This document shows positions 39,422 to 47,419 of a stretch of DNA of 64,000 bases, one piece after another; within the stretch, counting starts at the first letter, position 1, and each line of letters begins with the position of its first letter. The translations under genes were made by a program, and so were the position numbers. Source of the DNA: Deltaproteobacteria bacterium (GTDB lineage Bacteria > Myxococcota_A > UBA796 > UBA2385). Below the pieces are notes generated by a model. It was not told where the DNA came from. It searched no databases and saw nothing but the letters and a program-made list of their open reading frames with translations. The stretch covers positions 1-64,000 of the forward strand of contig JAGYJW010000017.1 in assembly GCA_018401435.1 (NCBI GenBank). Direction: 5' to 3'.

Positions 39422-40576
39422 GTGGGCGGCGACACGGGCCGCACCGCCCTGGTGCTGTCGGGGGGCGGCGCACGGGGGGCCTACCAGGCCGGGGCGATGC
39501 TGGGTCTGGCCGAGCTGGGCATCACCGGCAGACCCGGGGCCCCCCCCTTCGACGTGCTGGTGGGCACCAGCGCCGGCGCCTTGAATGTGGGCATGCTGGC
39601 CGCCTATGCCCACGACCACCGCCAGGGCGTCGACGCCTTGGTGCAGATGTGGTCGGGCCTCTCGGCCAGCGACGTCTTCCGCACCGACGCCCGCAGCATC
39701 GGCAGCATGGGCGCCCGCTGGATTCGCGACCTCAGCCTGGGCGGCTTGACCCACAAGGTCGCCCCCAAGTCCCTGCTGGACAACAGCCCCCTGCGCGACC
39801 TGCTCAATCGCAGGCTTCCGATTGCCCGCCTGCGCCGGAATATCGATCAGTCCGTGCTTCACGCCCTGGTTGTATCGGCGGTGGACCTGAGCACGGCCGA
39901 TGGCGTGGCCTTTGTGGACGCCTTGCCGGGCACCCCCCTGTGGCAGCGGCGCCGCTGGTCGGTCGAAGCCACCGACATCGGCGTCGAGCACCTGATGGCC
40001 AGCAGCGCCATCCCGGTCTTCTTCCCATCGGTGCCCATCGGCGGTCGCTGGTTCGGCGACGGCAGCGTGCGCAATACCAACCCCCTCTCGCCGGCCATCC
40101 ACCTGGGGGCCCGGCGCATCCTCACCATCGGGGTGCGATCGGCCGTCGGCGTGCCCGAGGCCACCCACGGGCCGCGGCCGCCCGAGCCCACCATCGCCGA
40201 GATCGCCGGCGTGTTGCTGGATGCCGTCATGCTGGACGCCATCGAGATGGACGTGGCCCACAGCCGGCGGGTCAACCGCGGGGTGCTGGCCTGCGGGCAG
40301 GGCCCCGACTACCCCTTCAGCCATGTGGACCTGCTCTGGCTGGCCCCATCCCAGGACATCGGCGAGATCGCCGCCGACCTCGCCGACGAGATTCCGCCCA
40401 TCGTCCGCTACCTGCTGCGCGGCCTCGGCAACGACCAGGCCACCACAGAGCTGGCCTCCTACCTGCTCTTTGATGCCAGCTACTGCGCCCGGCTCATCGA
40501 GCTGGGCCGCACGGACGCCTGGGCGCGGGCCGACGAGATCCGGTCCTTCTTTGAACCATCGGGTGATTCAGACTGA
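39422..40576 (+). CDS. Patatin-like phospholipase (probable GTG start)
   Basis: ALVLSGGGARGAYQAGAMLGLAELGI...DVLVGTSAGALN...IPVFFPSVPIGGRWFGDGSVRNTNPLSPAIHLGA. Confidence 0.92.
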   Translation: MGGDTGRTALVLSGGGARGAYQAGAMLGLAELGITGRPGAPPFDVLVGTSAGALNVGMLAAYAHDHRQGVDALVQMWSGLSASDVFRTDARSIGSMGARWIRDLSLGGLTHKVAPKSLLDNSPLRDLLNRRLPIARLRRNIDQSVLHALVVSAVDLSTADGVAFVDALPGTPLWQRRRWSVEATDIGVEHLMASSAIPVFFPSVPIGGRWFGDGSVRNTNPLSPAIHLGARRILTIGVRSAVGVPEATHGPRPPEPTIAEIAGVLLDAVMLDAIEMDVAHSRRVNRGVLACGQGPDYPFSHVDLLWLAPSQDIGEIAADLADEIPPIVRYLLRGLGNDQATTELASYLLFDASYCARLIELGRTDAWARADEIRSFFEPSGDSD

Positions 40577-40717
40577 GACGTTGCGCGAGGTTCCCTGGGG
40601 AAGCCACCGCTTCGAAGATGACGTCCCAGGCTTCATTCTCAGGCAGCTGCGGCAGGACCCCGAAGGCCGGCACAGGCCTTGCTTCAAAGGAGGGCACCCC
40701 CACCCCTTGGAGCCCCC

Positions 40718-41281
40718 ATGACCGCCCTCCTCTTCGCCGCCCTGCTCGCCGCCCCCACCGCCCAGGCCCAGCAGCCTGCCCCCGCCTCCCTGCGCCCCGA
40801 CCGCATGGCCCAGCGCCGCTTCGATCTCAGCCTGCCCCGTGACGGGGACGCAGAGCCCTCCAAGCCCGATGCCGCCGACTGGCGCTGCCCGGTGCCCACC
40901 CAGCAGGACGGCGAGGCGGGCCGCGCCATCGCCGAGGCCTGCCGCGCCTTCCTCCAGGAAGAGCCCGACCTCTACCGGCTGAGCATCGTGGCCCAGCTCG
41001 ACGACGGCTCTGCGGACCTGCCGCCGCCGGTCACCACCTGGATCTGGGTGGAGGACGGCGACGCGCTATTCGCCCTGCGCGATGGCCAGCGCATCGACAG
41101 CGGCGGCGACGTGACCGACTGGTTCAAGCTGATCTTCCTGTGGGAGCGCCATGGCTTCGCCGAAGGCCGGTACAGCCTGGACCCGGCGTCGTCCTTCCCC
41201 GACCAGGTGGACCTGATGCTGCCCGACGGCGCGCGCAAGCTGCGCCACAGCATCCGCATTCACCCCATCGAACGCGACTGA
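40718..41281 (+). CDS. Secreted uncharacterised protein
   Basis: MTALLFAALLAAPTAQAQQPAP signal peptide, then a 165-aa domain. Confidence 0.78.
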   Translation: MTALLFAALLAAPTAQAQQPAPASLRPDRMAQRRFDLSLPRDGDAEPSKPDAADWRCPVPTQQDGEAGRAIAEACRAFLQEEPDLYRLSIVAQLDDGSADLPPPVTTWIWVEDGDALFALRDGQRIDSGGDVTDWFKLIFLWERHGFAEGRYSLDPASSFPDQVDLMLPDGARKLRHSIRIHPIERD

Positions 41282-43575
41282 TCCGGCGCCGCCCGCCCGC
41301 CATCGCCGGCTGGGCGGGCGCTCACCCCCATCACCACCAACACGGCCGCGATCAGCAGCCAGATCACCGCGTCTTGCAGAAAGGAGTGAAGCCGGATGGA
41401 GGCCGCGCTGTGCCCCACCGACAGCATCCAGGTGCCCGCAAAGACCAGGCTGGCCCCAAAGCGCAGCAAGGCGACCCGGCCCGCCAGCACCGTGCCCGCC
41501 ACCCCGACCGCCCCCAGGCGGCTGCGGACGATCTCCAGGACCAGGATCAGCGGCAGCACGCAGTTGAGCAGGGTGGAGGAGAGCACGATCCACCAGAGCT
41601 GCTTGTGCAGCCGGCCCGGCAGCCAATCCACCGCAAAGGTGAAGTCCACCCCCGAGATGCTCAGCCGGGTCGTCCACACCAGGCCCAGCAGCCCGGCCAC
41701 CACGAGCAGCAGCGCTGTCGCGACCCGGCCCGCCTTCGGGCCGGCCGTCGGCCCCAGCCGCCCCACCGCGAAGCGAATCACCTCGACCCCAAGGCCCAGG
41801 GCCGACACCGAAAACAACGCGCCAACCTGCCGATTCCGCGCAAGGGTGTAGCTTGTGATCAGCAGGATCAAGGCCGAGATCAGCCGGCCGCGCCAGGGTC
41901 CGCGCAGCGCAAAGAGCGCGGGGAGCAGCGCCAGGAAGGCCGCGGCAAAGGCCAGGTCTGGCAGGACGGAACCCAAAAGAACCGCCGCGGCCCCCAGGGG
42001 GGCGTAGCGCCAGTCTACATCCACCAGCCGATGGATGAGCAGGCCTGCCAGGGCCGAGCCCACCAGGCGCAGGTCCGGGGCATCGCGGAAGAGCCACAGC
42101 ACCGGATAGCGCAAGATCCTGAAGTTGTTGGTGCTGAAGTCGGTCACCCAGGCGACCAGCACCAGGGCCGCGGCCAGCACCAGCAGCTGCAGCCCCGCGC
42201 GCCGCCTCTCGGCTGGCTCCCGCACGGCGGCCCAAAGGGGCGCGAGGCCGGCGACGCCCACCACCACCAGCAGCAGCCCCGGCGTGTTCTTGAGCACGCC
42301 GGTGTAGCCTTGACCGGGCAACAGCCCAAGCGTCAGCGCGATCCCGCCCCAAGAAGCACCCGACAGGGCCCCGGCCAGGCCAAGACCCGCTCGACGCCCG
42401 CGCAGCCCGCCCAGCAGCGCGCCTCCCAACGGAAGCATCAGCGCCGCAACCAGGATGGGTGACCGAAACCCACGGCTCAAGCTGAACTCCAGCCATTCGG
42501 GGTAGGCCAGCCCCGCCAGGGCCGCCCACAGCATCACGGCCAGACCGCCCTTCCAGCCCAGCACCGCCATCGCCAGCAAAGCCACCCCGGCTGCCACCGC
42601 CAGCGGACCGGCCGGAAAGCCCGTCTCGACCTCCGCTGCGCGCGACTCGCCGACGGCCCGCTGCTGCGGTCCGATCGTCGGGGCGAGCCAGCTGCGCCAG
42701 TCTTCGTCCACCCAGCTGGCCGGGCTGGCCAGGCCCACCACCGCCCCCGCCACGGTGCGCACCGCCGCGCTGGGCGGCCGACCCGCCGCCTTCATGGACA
42801 CCAGGTTGGGGCTGCGCGCCACCAGCGTGGTGGGCACATCCATGCCTTGCACATGGCGCCCATCGGGGGCGTGGCCATGGTCCCCCGTGACGATCAGATC
42901 CATATCTTCGGGCAGCCCAGCTGCGATCTCGGCCACCAGGGCATCGGTCTGGGCCAGGCTCTCGGACATGCGCTTCTCTTTGGCCTTGGCCTGAGCGCGG
43001 TGGTGGCTGGCGACGTCGTGCCAGATCCAATGGTGAAAGACCAGGTCGTGGCTTGCGGCCAGCTCCAGGCCAATGCGAGCCTCGTCGCCCTTCTCGTCGT
43101 TGGCAAAGCGGCGGTCCGTGTCCACCAGCTTCGACCAGCTGCGCAGATCGCCCCAAGACAGCATGGCCGTCGTCATGCCGGCCGCTCGGGCGTCGCTGAA
43201 GAGGTTGGGGCCCACCCCTGGCTGGGTGACCTCGAAATTCTCCAGCACCGAAAAGAGCGAGAAGGCCCGTCGGCCCGTCAACATCTCGCGCACGCAGGCG
43301 GTGGTGAAGTTGTCGAAGCAGGGCTCGATATCCATCGAGAAGCCAGCCCGACCAATCTCGGTGAAATGCGGCATTTGTTTCGGATCATCGATGGTCAACG
43401 AGTCAACCATCAAGATGTAGAGACGGCGCCCTGCTGGGTCGCGCGGCGGGGCCGGGACGTCCACCTCGGCCAGCTTCTCGCCCAGCTGGTGCTCGGCCGC
43501 CAGCCCCATCGCCACCAGCCCCGCGACGTGCAGGAGCAGCAGCAGCAGCAGGCCCAGGCGGCTGCGAAGGGTCAC
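41260..43575 (-). CDS. Alkaline-phosphatase-superfamily domain fused to polytopic membrane region (GPI-ethanolamine-phosphate-transferase-like layout)
   Basis: N-terminal TM; RRLYILMVDSLTIDDPKQMPHFTEIGRAGFSMDIEPCFDNFTTACVREMLTGR; LIVTGDHGHAPDGRHVQGMDVPTTLVARSP; then many TM segments to the C-terminus. Confidence 0.8.
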   Translation of the reverse strand: MTLRSRLGLLLLLLLHVAGLVAMGLAAEHQLGEKLAEVDVPAPPRDPAGRRLYILMVDSLTIDDPKQMPHFTEIGRAGFSMDIEPCFDNFTTACVREMLTGRRAFSLFSVLENFEVTQPGVGPNLFSDARAAGMTTAMLSWGDLRSWSKLVDTDRRFANDEKGDEARIGLELAASHDLVFHHWIWHDVASHHRAQAKAKEKRMSESLAQTDALVAEIAAGLPEDMDLIVTGDHGHAPDGRHVQGMDVPTTLVARSPNLVSMKAAGRPPSAAVRTVAGAVVGLASPASWVDEDWRSWLAPTIGPQQRAVGESRAAEVETGFPAGPLAVAAGVALLAMAVLGWKGGLAVMLWAALAGLAYPEWLEFSLSRGFRSPILVAALMLPLGGALLGGLRGRRAGLGLAGALSGASWGGIALTLGLLPGQGYTGVLKNTPGLLLVVVGVAGLAPLWAAVREPAERRRAGLQLLVLAAALVLVAWVTDFSTNNFRILRYPVLWLFRDAPDLRLVGSALAGLLIHRLVDVDWRYAPLGAAAVLLGSVLPDLAFAAAFLALLPALFALRGPWRGRLISALILLITSYTLARNRQVGALFSVSALGLGVEVIRFAVGRLGPTAGPKAGRVATALLLVVAGLLGLVWTTRLSISGVDFTFAVDWLPGRLHKQLWWIVLSSTLLNCVLPLILVLEIVRSRLGAVGVAGTVLAGRVALLRFGASLVFAGTWMLSVGHSAASIRLHSFLQDAVIWLLIAAVLVVMGVSARPAGDGGRAAPDQSRSMG

Positions 43576-43702
43576 TGGGGCCTCCCACGGGGTGGGGCAG
43601 GGGGCAGGGGCACGGGGCCACCGGGCGGCAGACGGGCTGGCCTATCGCGCGGGAGGCTCGCCCGGAGCCGCGCGCCGCGCCGGTCTGTGGCATCGTGGTC
43701 AG

Positions 43703-44674
43703 ATGCGCTGCCCGGTCCTCGACTCCGTCCTGCTGCTGTCCGCCTTGGGCGCCTGCGCTCCCGGGTCCCCGTCGGCCCTGCAGCGCCCCTTTGCGGCCGA
43801 CGATTCCGGCGGGGGCCGCGACAGCGCTCCTCCTGCCGATCGCAGGCTGCAGCACCGCTTCGCCTTTGCGGTGCTGGCCGACTGCCACATTGCCGATGCG
43901 GCGGGGGGCGAACACCTGGACCGCCTGGACCGCGCAGTGAGCTGGATCAGCGAGAACGCCGATGACCAGGATATCCAGCTAGTGGTCGTGCTTGGGGACA
44001 TCGCCTGGAACGCGGGTTTCGATCCTGCGGTGGCCAGCCTGTCGGCGCTGCCCATTCCCTGGGTGCCCATCCTCGGCGACAACGAGATCCAGTCCCTGGA
44101 CGAGGCGGCCTTCCACGTCGCCTTTGCCCCCCAGACCGCTGTGCTGGCCGACAGCCTGGACCAGTGGACCCAAGCGCCCACCCCCGTGCCCAACCCCCAG
44201 CGAGGGGGCGAGAGCGCCTTTCAGAACCTGGGCTTTGATTTCGGGGGCCTGCGCTTCCTGGGCGTGGATTGGAGCAGCCGCGAGATCGGCGGCGTCTGGA
44301 GCGAGACGCCTGACCTGCACGACTTTCCCGGTGGCACCTGGCCCTGGCTGAGAGGCGAGCTGGCGCAGCTGCGGGCCCGCCCGGAATCCAGCGTGGTCCT
44401 GCTCAGCCATATGCCGCTCTTTGCTGGACCCGGCGGCCTGACGGTGGACGAGGTGCCTGTCGTCATCGACACCTTGTCCCCCCACCGCGACGCGCTCTGG
44501 GCCAACCTCGCCGGCCACCTGCATGGCGACAGCAGCATGGATTGGGAGGAGGCGGGCATCGAGGTGCACGTCACCGACGCCACCTGGGACGATGTCGTGA
44601 CCGTCAATGTGGTGGAGGTTCGCGGGGACGAACAGGGCTTCGCCTTTGTGCAGGAGCGCGTGGTCGTCCCCTGA
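43703..44674 (+). CDS. Calcineurin-like metallophosphoesterase, lipoprotein
   Basis: Lipobox [49 protein letters not shown]. Confidence 0.87.
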   Translation: MRCPVLDSVLLLSALGACAPGSPSALQRPFAADDSGGGRDSAPPADRRLQHRFAFAVLADCHIADAAGGEHLDRLDRAVSWISENADDQDIQLVVVLGDIAWNAGFDPAVASLSALPIPWVPILGDNEIQSLDEAAFHVAFAPQTAVLADSLDQWTQAPTPVPNPQRGGESAFQNLGFDFGGLRFLGVDWSSREIGGVWSETPDLHDFPGGTWPWLRGELAQLRARPESSVVLLSHMPLFAGPGGLTVDEVPVVIDTLSPHRDALWANLAGHLHGDSSMDWEEAGIEVHVTDATWDDVVTVNVVEVRGDEQGFAFVQERVVVP

Positions 44675-44677
44675 ACC

Positions 44678-45550
44678 TCAGGGCTTCGCGGGGAAGACAT
44701 CCATGGGGAGCTTGAGGTAGCGCATGCCATTGGCCGCAGGCTGGGGGCCCAGGCTGGATCCTTCGCGATCTTGGCACCTGCACGCTCTGGAAGAGCAGGC
44801 GCGGCGGCCGCAAGGTGGCATCCCGGGCCTTGCGGAAGGCGACGAAGTCCTCCTGCGAGGTGCTGCCGGTCAGCTGGATGTTGTCGGCCTTGCTCTGGCC
44901 CACCGTGGTCTCGTAGGCCAGCTCCCGCCCACCGGGCTGGTAGTCGTGTCCGACAAAGATGCGGGTATCATCGGGCATGGCGTAGAGACGGCGCACAGAG
45001 GCGTAGAGCTGCTCCGCGCTGCCCTTGGGAAAGTCGCAGCGTCCGGTGCCGGAGTCGGGCATGAAGAGGGCATCCCCGGTGAACAGGGCGCCGCCGATGC
45101 GCCAGGTCACACAGGCCGGGGTGTGGCCCGGCGTGGCGATGACCTCACAGGACAGGGCCCCGGCCTGCACGGTCTGACCGTCCTCCACCAGGGCGTCGAA
45201 CTGGCTGCCATCGGTGGCCAGATCCGCCAGGTCAAAGAGCCCGGCAAAGACCTCCTGCACCTCGGTGATGCGGCTGCCGATCGCAATCCTGGCGCCGTGG
45301 CGTTCGCGAGCACCTGGCTGGCGCTCAGGTGGTCGGCGTGGGCGTGGGTCTCCAGCACCCAATGCAGGCGCAGGCCCTTCTCGTCCACGAAGGCCGTGAC
45401 CTTGTCTGCAGACTCGGTGAAGGTGGAGACGGCGATGGGGTCGTAGTCCAACACCGGGTCGATGACGACGGCATCGCGGGTCTCGGCATCCCAGACCAGG
45501 TAGGTCAAGGTGAAGGTGCGGGGGTCGAACCAGGTCTCGATATTCATCAT
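44678..45550 (-). pseudogene. Persulfide dioxygenase-like MBL-fold gene (ETHE1/Blh type) with two apparent frameshifts
   Basis: [21 protein letters not shown]...VIDPVLDYD...[17 protein letters not shown] | [20 protein letters not shown]...TPGHTPACV...[32 protein letters not shown]...[12 protein letters not shown]...[17 protein letters not shown] | ...[19 protein letters not shown], in three successive frames. Confidence 0.82.
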
Positions 45551-45607
45551 CCCTCCGTGGGCTTCGTCGGTTTCGTCCTGGGGCCCTATCCAGGCCGGTG
45601 TTGCGGA

Positions 45608-46150
45608 TCACATGCGCCCGCGCAGCTTCCCGCTCCAATACAGCTCGGGAAGGGCATAGGCCTTCAGCGCAGATGCGGACCAGCGCTCCTGGCCCTGGGT
45701 GAAGGGGAGGCTCTCCTGGGGCTGCTGATCGGAGTCGAACCCAGCCAGGATGGGCTTGCCATAGCCGGTCAGCAGGGGACGGCTGGTGTCGCCATGCTAG
45801 TTCAACAGCGCGCAAATAGCGCACCGTTGAACCAGCCCGATATAGGCGGGGGCCTTGCCCCCGCACCGCGCCCAAAAAGCCCCCCGGCGTCCTTGCGAGG
45901 CCGGGCGGCCGGTTACGCGCCGGCCGCGTCCAACGAATCGGGATTTCCGATTCGCTGAACTAGCGTCCGGACAGCGGCCGGCCCGCGCGGTGCGCCAGCA
46001 GCAGCTCGGCCAATACAGGCGCCCGCTTGCGAATGGCGGCGCCGGTCTTGCTGGTGGGCAGACTGCTGCAGACGCCCAACGCTCAGACGTCGGAGTTCTT
46101 GTTGTGTTGCAATCTGTGTTGCGGGCTGTGCTTGTGGAAATCCACCCCGC
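45608..46150 (-). pseudogene. Sulfide:quinone oxidoreductase remnant, interrupted at 45796-45964
   Basis: Minus strand reads [49 protein letters not shown] | 169-bp insert | [62 protein letters not shown], colinear with the SQR C-terminal third as I know it. Confidence 0.75.
45796..45964. mobile_element. 169-bp multi-hairpin element with perfect 9-bp terminal inverted repeats (MITE-like)
   Basis: TIRs GCTAGTTCA (45796-45804) / TGAACTAGC (45956-45964). Internal stems: GTTCAAC/GTTGAAC (45800/45826), GCGGGGGC/GCCCCCGC (45846-45864), GCGGCCGG/CCGGCCGC (45905-45927), CGAATCGG/CCGATTCG (45934-45954). Confidence 0.65.
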
Positions 46151-46165
46151 CGCCCGCGCCCGCCA

Positions 46166-46206
46166 GCGGGCTCTCTGCCTGCGGGCTCTCTGCCTGCGGG
46201 CTCTCT
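46166..46206. repeat. Three tandem copies of a 15-bp repeat (gcgggctctctgcct), third partial
   Basis: Direct reading: gcgggctctctgcct gcgggctctctgcct gcgggctctct. Confidence 0.9.
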
Positions 46207-46743
46207 ACCAGCCGCTTCGAAGCCGAGCGCTTCGGTCACGAGAAAGGCGCATTCACCGGCGCTGAGCGCCGAGGAGAGGGCCTGGTGGCCGCCGCCGGGG
46301 GCACCCAGCTCCTGGACGAGCTGGGCGAGATTCCGCCCGAACTGCAAGTCAAGCTGCTGCGCCTGCGGAAGCGTCGCGACGACATCGCGCTGCTGGCCCG
46401 GGCCTTCTTGCAGTCCATCGCCCCGACGCTTCGCTTCGACGGGGACGCCTTGCAGCGCCTGCGCAAGCTCGTAGAAGGCGCCGCCTTGCTTTGCGACGGA
46501 GGGCTCGTCGGCGTCCGCCACCTGGCCGCCGAGCTGGGGGGGCGAGAAGACCCGGCTGGCGGACCCCCACCCGGCGGGCCCCTGGCCCTGGGGCGACGGA
46601 CTGCTGCCCCTCGCGGAGGTGGAGGCCCGCTGCCTCACCTGGGCTGCAACCCAGGCCGCGGACCGCGCAACGCTCGCCCAGGCCGTGGGCCCGAGCGAGC
46701 GCACGCTCTACCGCAAGCTGGGAAGAACGCGCAGAGAGGGCTG
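46206..46743 (+). pseudogene. Degenerate sigma-54-dependent (NtrC-type) regulator
   Basis: [45 protein letters not shown] jumps directly to [16 protein letters not shown] (central AAA+ segment missing). The Fis-type [54 protein letters not shown] lies in another frame. Confidence 0.8.
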
Positions 46744-46744
46744 A

Positions 46745-47419
46745 TCAGATCAGGCGCTGAAGATCGACCAGGGGTCCGGCCGATACTTCATCGCGCAGGG
46801 GCTGCCAGTCGGTGTGGTCCGCGGCGATCTCGTCATAGAGGGCCCGGGGCACCGAGAGGCCCTCGATGAAGCTCTCGTCGCCGGCCCTGAACCAGGCCAG
46901 CACGAGGTTCTCCCCATCGATCTCCGTCAGGCGCAGCTCGGCCAGACCGCCCGCCATGACGCCGGCCTTGCCGCGCATCACCGCCAGCTTGAAGAGCTCC
47001 AGCTCGACATCGTCCAGGCCGGCGGCGGAGGCCACCAGCTTCTCGCGCAGGGCCCCCCAGCCATAGACCAGGCGCGGCCGCAGCTTCGCGCCCAAGGCCT
47101 GGGCGCCCGCACCGGCATCGGCCCCGAAGGATCGGGCATAGAGGGAGCTGACCTCCCTCTCTGCACCCTCCCAGGCGTCACGATCGGCGGCGGGACGAAC
47201 GGCCGCCCACAGGCCCTGGGCCTGGTCGAGGTAGGTCAGCTCGGGCTCCACCCGAAACAGGCGGCCACAGCTGCCGCAAGGCTGCTGCTGAAAGCTGCCA
47301 TCCACGATGGCATCGCGCAGATCGGGCCGGCGGTCGGCATTCACGCTGTGTACCACCTCAAAGTCCACGGCGGTGCCGCAGTCGGGGCAGGGGAGCGTCT
47401 GGGTCTTGAAGAGGGACAT
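46745..47419 (-). CDS. CpXC-domain protein
   Basis: [57 protein letters not shown]. Confidence 0.85.
   Translation of the reverse strand: MSLFKTQTLPCPDCGTAVDFEVVHSVNADRRPDLRDAIVDGSFQQQPCGSCGRLFRVEPELTYLDQAQGLWAAVRPAADRDAWEGAEREVSSLYARSFGADAGAGAQALGAKLRPRLVYGWGALREKLVASAAGLDDVELELFKLAVMRGKAGVMAGGLAELRLTEIDGENLVLAWFRAGDESFIEGLSVPRALYDEIAADHTDWQPLRDEVSAGPLVDLQRLI

Noticed and set aside
45800-45832. Integron attC site (GTTCAAC...GTTGAAC fits RYYYAAC/GTTRRRY)
   Set aside because: Only 33 bp, shorter than known attC sites; no integrase or cassette array; the pair is more simply a hairpin stem within the larger TIR element.
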